NCBI GenBank assembly: GCA_049682815.1
Contig: JBAUII010000022.1
Span: forward strand, 1-17,223
Direction of reading: 5' to 3'
DNA length: 17,223 nucleotides
DNA from: DASWID01 sp049682815
GTDB taxonomy: Bacteria > Desulfobacterota_D > UBA1144 > Nemesobacterales > CSP1-2
How positions within the stretch are numbered: position 1 is the stretch's first letter; every line of letters begins with the position of its first letter. The notes beneath the pieces were generated by a model. That model was not told where the DNA came from and did not search any database. It worked only from the letters and a program-made list of their open reading frames with translations. Of this stretch, positions 13,294 to 17,223 are shown piece after piece. A program made the position numbers and the translations under genes.

Positions 13294-14205
13294 GTGCGAG
13301 TCTTAATTTCTATCCTATTCTTATGTTGTTTTACCCTTTTCGCTTCGGCTCAGGAAGGTTTTCTTAAAGACTATATTTCATCGGGAAAACCATTCAAAGT
13401 TGTGTTTGGATCTTACGGTTTTACAGATTTTAAGTGGATTGGAAGATGTGATCCTGATATAGCCAATACCCTTTGCGGTAAGACTTACACAGGAAGATAC
13501 CTCCCAGAAATCCAGGCGTGGGAATTCAGAACATTTAATGAATTAACCAAGAGGACCGAGATACTGACATCAAAGGATTTGTCTAGAGGAGACCCAAATA
13601 ACTATAATCTGATAATTTGGGACGAGGAGTTCTCGTTCGATGAAAAGGGTAGTGTAGCCCACCCTGGTGATGGAAATGTTGCAAACCTATACCCGATTGA
13701 GTACACCCCGTCGGACTACTACATCACAGAATCAAAAAGGGGCCCGACGGAATTTACAAATGAGGGGTATGGTTTTATACAGAGTCAGGAATACGATAAG
13801 GCAATCGACAGCTTAAATAAATCCATAGAATTCAGCCCCAAATCCCCTCTTTCCTATTACTACAGAGGCTATGCCTATCTGAAAAAAGAGGATTACGATA
13901 GGGCAATACTAGACTTCGAAAAATCAATAAGCCTGGATCCAAACCTGTCAGACGCGTATGCAGGCCTGGCGCTTGCGCAAGTGGAACTGAAGGATTATGA
14001 AGAAGCAATCCGGAATGCGACAAGGGCTATAATACTTAACCCAAAAGACGCGTCGACTTACTACAACAGGGGTCTTGCCTACCTTTACCTCAAGGAATAT
14101 GAGAAAGCCTATGGGGATTTTGATGAAGCGGTAAAGTTGGATCCAACAAATCAAGACGCAACGACGTACAGGGACATGCTCTTAAAGAAACTGAACAGGC
14201 AATAA
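13294..14205 (+). CDS. Exported protein with N-terminal unknown domain and TPR repeats
   Basis: The 303-residue product begins with a signal peptide (RVLISILFLCCFTLFASAQ, cleavage near residue 20). Residues 21-148 form a domain I do not recognise, containing two cysteines about ten residues apart (RCDPDIANTLCG), the stretch YLPEIQAWEFRTFNELTKRT and NLIIWDEEFSFDE. Residues about 150-285 are four tetratricopeptide repeats, for example YDRAILDFEKSISLDPNLSD and YEKAYGDFDEAVKLDPTNQD. TPRs usually serve as protein-binding scaffolds, here in the periplasm. Translation starts at GTG, with a strong AAGGGGG seven to eight bases upstream. The gene is divergent from the LTA-synthase-like gene across about 260 AT-rich bases and is probably transcribed alone. 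Confidence 0.85.
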   Translation: MRVLISILFLCCFTLFASAQEGFLKDYISSGKPFKVVFGSYGFTDFKWIGRCDPDIANTLCGKTYTGRYLPEIQAWEFRTFNELTKRTEILTSKDLSRGDPNNYNLIIWDEEFSFDEKGSVAHPGDGNVANLYPIEYTPSDYYITESKRGPTEFTNEGYGFIQSQEYDKAIDSLNKSIEFSPKSPLSYYYRGYAYLKKEDYDRAILDFEKSISLDPNLSDAYAGLALAQVELKDYEEAIRNATRAIILNPKDASTYYNRGLAYLYLKEYEKAYGDFDEAVKLDPTNQDATTYRDMLLKKLNRQ

Positions 14206-14263
14206 GTTTGACAAGCGAGTCGTATCTCAATGAGAATTAAAGAGATAGGGCATCAGACAGTCG

Positions 14264-14560
14264 TTACTGATTAGGCTTTTCTCCCTTTACTTGCTGGCAG
14301 AAATCCCGAAAGCATTTTTCGTTGCAGGCGGTATATTGGTCATCGCACCTGGCTATTTGATCTGTATCGGTACCGGCGCCCGCGTAACAAGAATTATTCT
14401 GTTTGCCGCATGAACTAATGCACTCTTTGTATTCGGGGCTACAGTCGGCCCTTGTTTGACTCAATACCATTTCTTCAGGGACTCCTATCGTGAAGATCAC
14501 CGATAAGATCAGAATGAATTTCACTGTTTGACAAAATTTAATCCTGTTCTCAATCCACAT
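14264..14560 (-). CDS. Exported Cys-rich protein with duplicated C-x6-C-x3-C motif
   Basis: The 98-residue product has an N-terminal hydrophobic export segment (about residues 13-27, VKFILILSVIFTIGV, with a possible cleavage near LSQ). The mature part has eight cysteines in two similar groups: C-x6-C-x3-C-x6-C in ADCSPEYKECISSCGKQNNS and C-x6-C-x3-C-x4-C in RCDDQYTACNEKCFRDFC. This suggests a disulfide-linked helical hairpin made of two duplicated helices. No named family is recognised. It converges on the TPR gene with 58 bases between them. The ATG lacks a clear ribosome site. Confidence 0.6.
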   Translation of the reverse strand: MWIENRIKFCQTVKFILILSVIFTIGVPEEMVLSQTRADCSPEYKECISSCGKQNNSCYAGAGTDTDQIARCDDQYTACNEKCFRDFCQQVKGEKPNQ

Positions 14561-14627
14561 AACGGTAGGTTTTGCTACAGTCTAAGATTATCTTGGATAA
14601 ATCCTCCGAATCACTGAGACAAAAAGG

Positions 14628-14654
14628 CTCGGTAGTTTTCAATATCCTACCGAG
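14628..14654 (-). terminator. Hairpin with T-run on the minus strand (terminator or attenuator)
   Basis: CTCGGTAG (14628-14635) pairs perfectly with CTACCGAG (14647-14654) around an 11-base loop. Read on the minus strand, the stem is followed by CCTTTTTG, the form of an intrinsic terminator. It lies about 70 bases upstream of the Cys-rich gene start, and no minus-strand gene is seen to its right. It may shield that gene from read-through or act in its leader. Confidence 0.5.
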
Positions 14655-14882
14655 TTCGGATCCTGATTACAAGGGGTAAGGCCCTCTAGCTGTAAACCTT
14701 GTTTATTCTGTCGTAAACTTTGTTGACGATCGTAAGTAGACTGCGGGCTCACAATAAATAGGCGCCAAGAGATCAAAAAGACGCAATTTTATAACGTTTA
14801 TGGATAGTTATCAAGTTATTTCGAAATTATGGCATGCTCCTTGCACTTCTGTCCCTGTAGAATGGAAAATTGTGGATTTCAA
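14655..14882. other. Intergenic stretch, nothing firm seen
   Basis: Within the roughly 320 bases between the two flanking gene starts. One frame runs from ATG at 14829 into the next gene (ACSLHFCPCRMENCGFQ) but lacks a ribosome site. No convincing promoter was found. Confidence 0.4.
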
Positions 14883-15038
14883 ATGAACAAACTATTTGTC
14901 GCTGCATTTATAATTGTTATGATATTGCTTCTATCATCGGTGTTCGTGCATATATCGACCGACCTGATCGTATCAGAGACGGTTGTTAACCACGGCCGAG
15001 TAACATATATACCGGGGCAACAGCATGACTATAGGTGA
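14883..15038 (+). CDS. Small single-span membrane protein (hypothetical)
   Basis: From ATG at 14883 a 51-residue product starts MNKLFVAAFIIVMILLLSSV, a single hydrophobic span, followed by a short polar tail (STDLIVSETVVNHGRVTYIP and GQQHDYR). The frame extends 18 codons further upstream to 14829, but the internal start gives a normal export or anchor N-terminus with a partial GGAT site upstream. It could be a small membrane protein or a signal-peptide-only relic. It precedes the cytochrome gene by about 220 bases on the same strand. Confidence 0.4.
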   Translation: MNKLFVAAFIIVMILLLSSVFVHISTDLIVSETVVNHGRVTYIPGQQHDYR

Positions 15039-15187
15039 TGATGATTTGAACGGAAGGCCGGGTGAACGCTTTTTTTACGACCGGAGTCAAAGAATTGCTC
15101 AATTTCGAAGACAATTGGCAAAATTAACCCTACGAGCGGAAACAGCTAAGTGCGCGAAAATTTTAGCGCTTGTGCCGAATATCAATG

Positions 15188-15193
15188 TATAAT
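15188..15193 (+). promoter_or_regulatory. Possible -10 element of the cytochrome gene
   Basis: Perfect TATAAT 63 bases before the cytochrome ATG. The -35 region at normal spacing (GCGCTT) is a poor match, so an activator or alternative factor may be needed. Confidence 0.35.
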
Positions 15194-15255
15194 TGTTGCT
15201 ATTATTAAAAATTCGGCAACGATGAAGTTATTATTCTCAGGATGGAGAGGTGTCA

Positions 15256-17223
15256 ATGATAAGGATTTCAGACACACATAAGAAATTCATCTTATTTACG
15301 GTAGTTGCGGCCTTTATATTCTGGGTTGTCTATCGCTGGGGACCAAGCCTGCCTATACCAGGAATCGAGGATGGTATCGTTTACTTTTTTGGCATATTGG
15401 CTGTACTGATCGTGCTCTTTCTTTTGACATACTCTCTTCGGAAACGTGTGGCCAGGGGTATGCCAGGCAGGCTCGACAATTGGCTTTTAGCCCACATTTA
15501 TCTGGGACTTTTGGGTCTTTTTATCGTAGCACTTCATGCAGAGTTCCGTTTCGGTTGGAACCTTAGCACAGCTGGCGTGATCTTTTTTGTGTTGGTTATA
15601 GTGACAGGAATTATTGGTCGGTATTTTTATGCCATCTTACCAACATCGATCTCATCGGAGCAGAGGGATATCCTGTCCCAGGTGGGTGAGGTTACAAAGG
15701 AAATAAAGGGTTTATTGAATGAAAAATCAAGGGCATTCCAGAAGATTATCGGGTCGGAACTGGATACACCTTCACCCCTATCCGCGAACCCCGGTTTTTG
15801 GGAGGAACTCCTATCAAAGGTCGAAATAATTCCCGAAGGGGAAAGGGAAGAATTTAGGAAGGCCGTTGTTCTTCTCGAGGGGAAGGCAAAACTGGAGGCT
15901 GAGTCTGTAGGCCAGGTTAAATACAAGCCTCTTTTCAATAGCTGGATTACGGCACATCTAATAGTCACAATAGGGCTGATTGTCATAATACCTTTGCATG
16001 TGCTTGACGATACCTTCAGGGTCTTTCGACAGACCGCATCAGATTTTCAGAGCCCTGAGCAATGCAGGCAATGCCACCAGAGGCAGTATGATGAGTGGAT
16101 CGGGTCAATGCACGCATACGGGCAGGTCAGTCCTGTTTTTTTAGCGTTTAATGATAGGGTCAAAAACATGGGTACCGGGCCCTTTTGTGTAAGATGTCAT
16201 ACCCCCATCGGTATCGCCATTGGTGAGACTGGAACAACTCCTAACGAGGAAAGGGCGCCCATCTCTATTATGGGTGTTCAATGCGATATGTGTCATACGG
16301 TGGACAGAGATTACGGCCTCGTAAATGCTAAATTCCCACTCTCGCCTGGAAGAACGAAGTATGGTCCATTCGGGTCCGGACATGATGGCGATAAGAAGGC
16401 GGTAAGAAATCCGTTTCATAGAAGCCGGCAAGGTGACTTCCTCAAGACCTCTGAGTTCTGCGGCTCCTGTCATGATGTTGTAGATGCAAAGGGCTTGAGG
16501 ATTGAAGAGGCCTTTACCGAGTGGAAGGAAAGCATATATCCGGAAAAAGGTATAACCTGTCAGGACTGCCATATGCGGGCCCTTCCCGGAAAGCCCAATC
16601 AGAAAAAGGTCATGGGCCCGGCCGCCATGATATTCGGTGTTAATTTGCCCGAGCGTCCACTTTCCGATCACTCCTTCATCGGTCCAGATAACCACCTGAT
16701 CGATTCCTTTCCCTATCCGGACAACCCTGAAGAAACAGCAAGGATACAGAGGAATTATCTGGAAAAAAAGAAATATCTGCTTCAAAATTGCGCCACAGTG
16801 GAGATTATAACTCCTGATGTCGTTTCTCCATCTTCCAAATTCGATGTGGAGGTCAAGATAACTAATACAGGAGCCGGACATGGAATACCTACCGGTTTTA
16901 CCGCTGAGAGACAGGTTTGGATTGAAATCATCGTGAAGGATGCCGACGGACAGGTATTGTTTATTTCAGGCGACTTGGATGGGAACAAGGATCTTAGGAA
17001 TCATCTCAGCCCTGCTGTAAAGTCAGGAGAAGTCCCTCTCGACGAGTGGCTGGTTAACCTACAGTCTCAGTTTGTGAGGGGACGCGCGGATGGTACTGTG
17101 GAAGAGGTCCTTCTCCCCACTTTAGCCTTCGATATAGTTAAGCATAATGTAATGCCTAATGAATCAAAATCCGGCTTCTATCCTATTACCCTTCCTCCGG
17201 ACGTGAAAGGACCGATTACCGTG
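15256..17223 (+). CDS. Membrane-anchored multihaem cytochrome: dihaem b-type helices fused to CxxCH cytochrome c (partial)
   Basis: The frame is open for 656 codons to the window edge. The ATG is preceded by GGAGAGG at 15244-15250. Four transmembrane helices come first (about 10-27, 41-60, 75-125 as a pair, 229-250). Histidines H80/H94 and H234/H248 sit 14 residues apart in two helices, the pattern of two bis-His b haems. A roughly 100-residue helical insert separates the pairs. The periplasmic part then has five haem c sites: C270RQCH, C311VRCH, C343DMCH, C402GSCH, C435QDCH. Residues about 512-580 form a beta domain with NTGAGHGIPTG, typical of C-terminal regions in c554-like multihaem proteins. 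This fits transfer of electrons between the quinone pool and periplasmic c haems; direction and partner are unknown. Confidence 0.85.
   Translation, partial: MIRISDTHKKFILFTVVAAFIFWVVYRWGPSLPIPGIEDGIVYFFGILAVLIVLFLLTYSLRKRVARGMPGRLDNWLLAHIYLGLLGLFIVALHAEFRFGWNLSTAGVIFFVLVIVTGIIGRYFYAILPTSISSEQRDILSQVGEVTKEIKGLLNEKSRAFQKIIGSELDTPSPLSANPGFWEELLSKVEIIPEGEREEFRKAVVLLEGKAKLEAESVGQVKYKPLFNSWITAHLIVTIGLIVIIPLHVLDDTFRVFRQTASDFQSPEQCRQCHQRQYDEWIGSMHAYGQVSPVFLAFNDRVKNMGTGPFCVRCHTPIGIAIGETGTTPNEERAPISIMGVQCDMCHTVDRDYGLVNAKFPLSPGRTKYGPFGSGHDGDKKAVRNPFHRSRQGDFLKTSEFCGSCHDVVDAKGLRIEEAFTEWKESIYPEKGITCQDCHMRALPGKPNQKKVMGPAAMIFGVNLPERPLSDHSFIGPDNHLIDSFPYPDNPEETARIQRNYLEKKKYLLQNCATVEIITPDVVSPSSKFDVEVKITNTGAGHGIPTGFTAERQVWIEIIVKDADGQVLFISGDLDGNKDLRNHLSPAVKSGEVPLDEWLVNLQSQFVRGRADGTVEEVLLPTLAFDIVKHNVMPNESKSGFYPITLPPDVKGPITV

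Noticed and set aside
15627..16881. Two long minus-strand frames opposite the cytochrome gene
   Set aside because: Antisense to a protein with five CxxCH sites; no domain or ribosome site.
1..17223. CRISPR array or tRNA/rRNA genes
   Set aside because: No regularly spaced direct repeats of CRISPR size and no tRNA cloverleaf or rRNA sequence recognised on either strand.

Overview
The window looks like an accessory stretch of a Gram-negative chromosome of moderate to low GC. The evidence for a Gram-negative cell is exported proteins with signal peptides, a lipoprotein, a membrane-bound multihaem cytochrome c and an OpgB/LtaS-type phosphoglycerol transferase. The membrane-anchored multihaem cytochrome and the scattered palindromic intergenic repeats resemble Desulfobacterota/Nitrospirota-like anaerobes or microaerobes. 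That placement is an inference; the window has no rRNA or other phylogenetic marker.

Layout. 1-1516: an insertion sequence of the IS110 family, IS1111 group, with 12-bp subterminal inverted repeats, a minus-strand DEDD transposase and a structured 428-base region after the gene where this group encodes its guide (seek/bridge) RNA. 1660-2344: an exported acidic protein built of five 18-residue repeats, then a 47-codon small gene. 2540-3138: a minus-strand pair, a small charged protein coupled to a Tyr/Gly-rich lipoprotein. 3692-4306: a peroxiredoxin-like thioredoxin-fold protein with no cysteine. 4813-5558: a HigB/HigA-type toxin-antitoxin pair. 5798-6823: an endonuclease/exonuclease/phosphatase-family enzyme. 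7342-9595: a tiny Cys-rich exported protein with squash-inhibitor-like cysteine spacing, then a DUF2779 protein combining a RecB/Cas4-like nuclease module, Fe-S cysteines and a DEDD exonuclease-like module. 9674-10132: an exported beta-rich protein. 10583-11186: two decayed genes, a GFA-family fragment cut by a palindromic repeat and a double zinc-ribbon remnant. 11275-13029: LTA synthase/OpgB-like enzyme. 13294-14560: an exported TPR protein and a convergent exported protein with twice-repeated cysteine spacing. 15256-17223: a large gene, open at the right edge, fusing a four-helix dihaem cytochrome b-like membrane module to a periplasmic cytochrome with five CxxCH motifs.

A dispersed repeat family links several intergenic regions. 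Two long copies (about 4468-4699 and 6971-7226) share an open reading frame with no start codon and differ by one in-frame 24-base indel. A shorter relative at 2201-2344 is an intact small ORF that joins the two ends of the longer copies without the roughly 118-base palindrome-bearing middle. A GAATTANNGGGGAC motif lies about 45-60 bases before both long copies and recurs near the zinc-ribbon remnant.

No pathway spans the window. The genes appear to be separate cargo: mobile DNA, a toxin-antitoxin pair, nucleases, envelope proteins, and the start of a respiratory or electron-transfer locus at the right edge.
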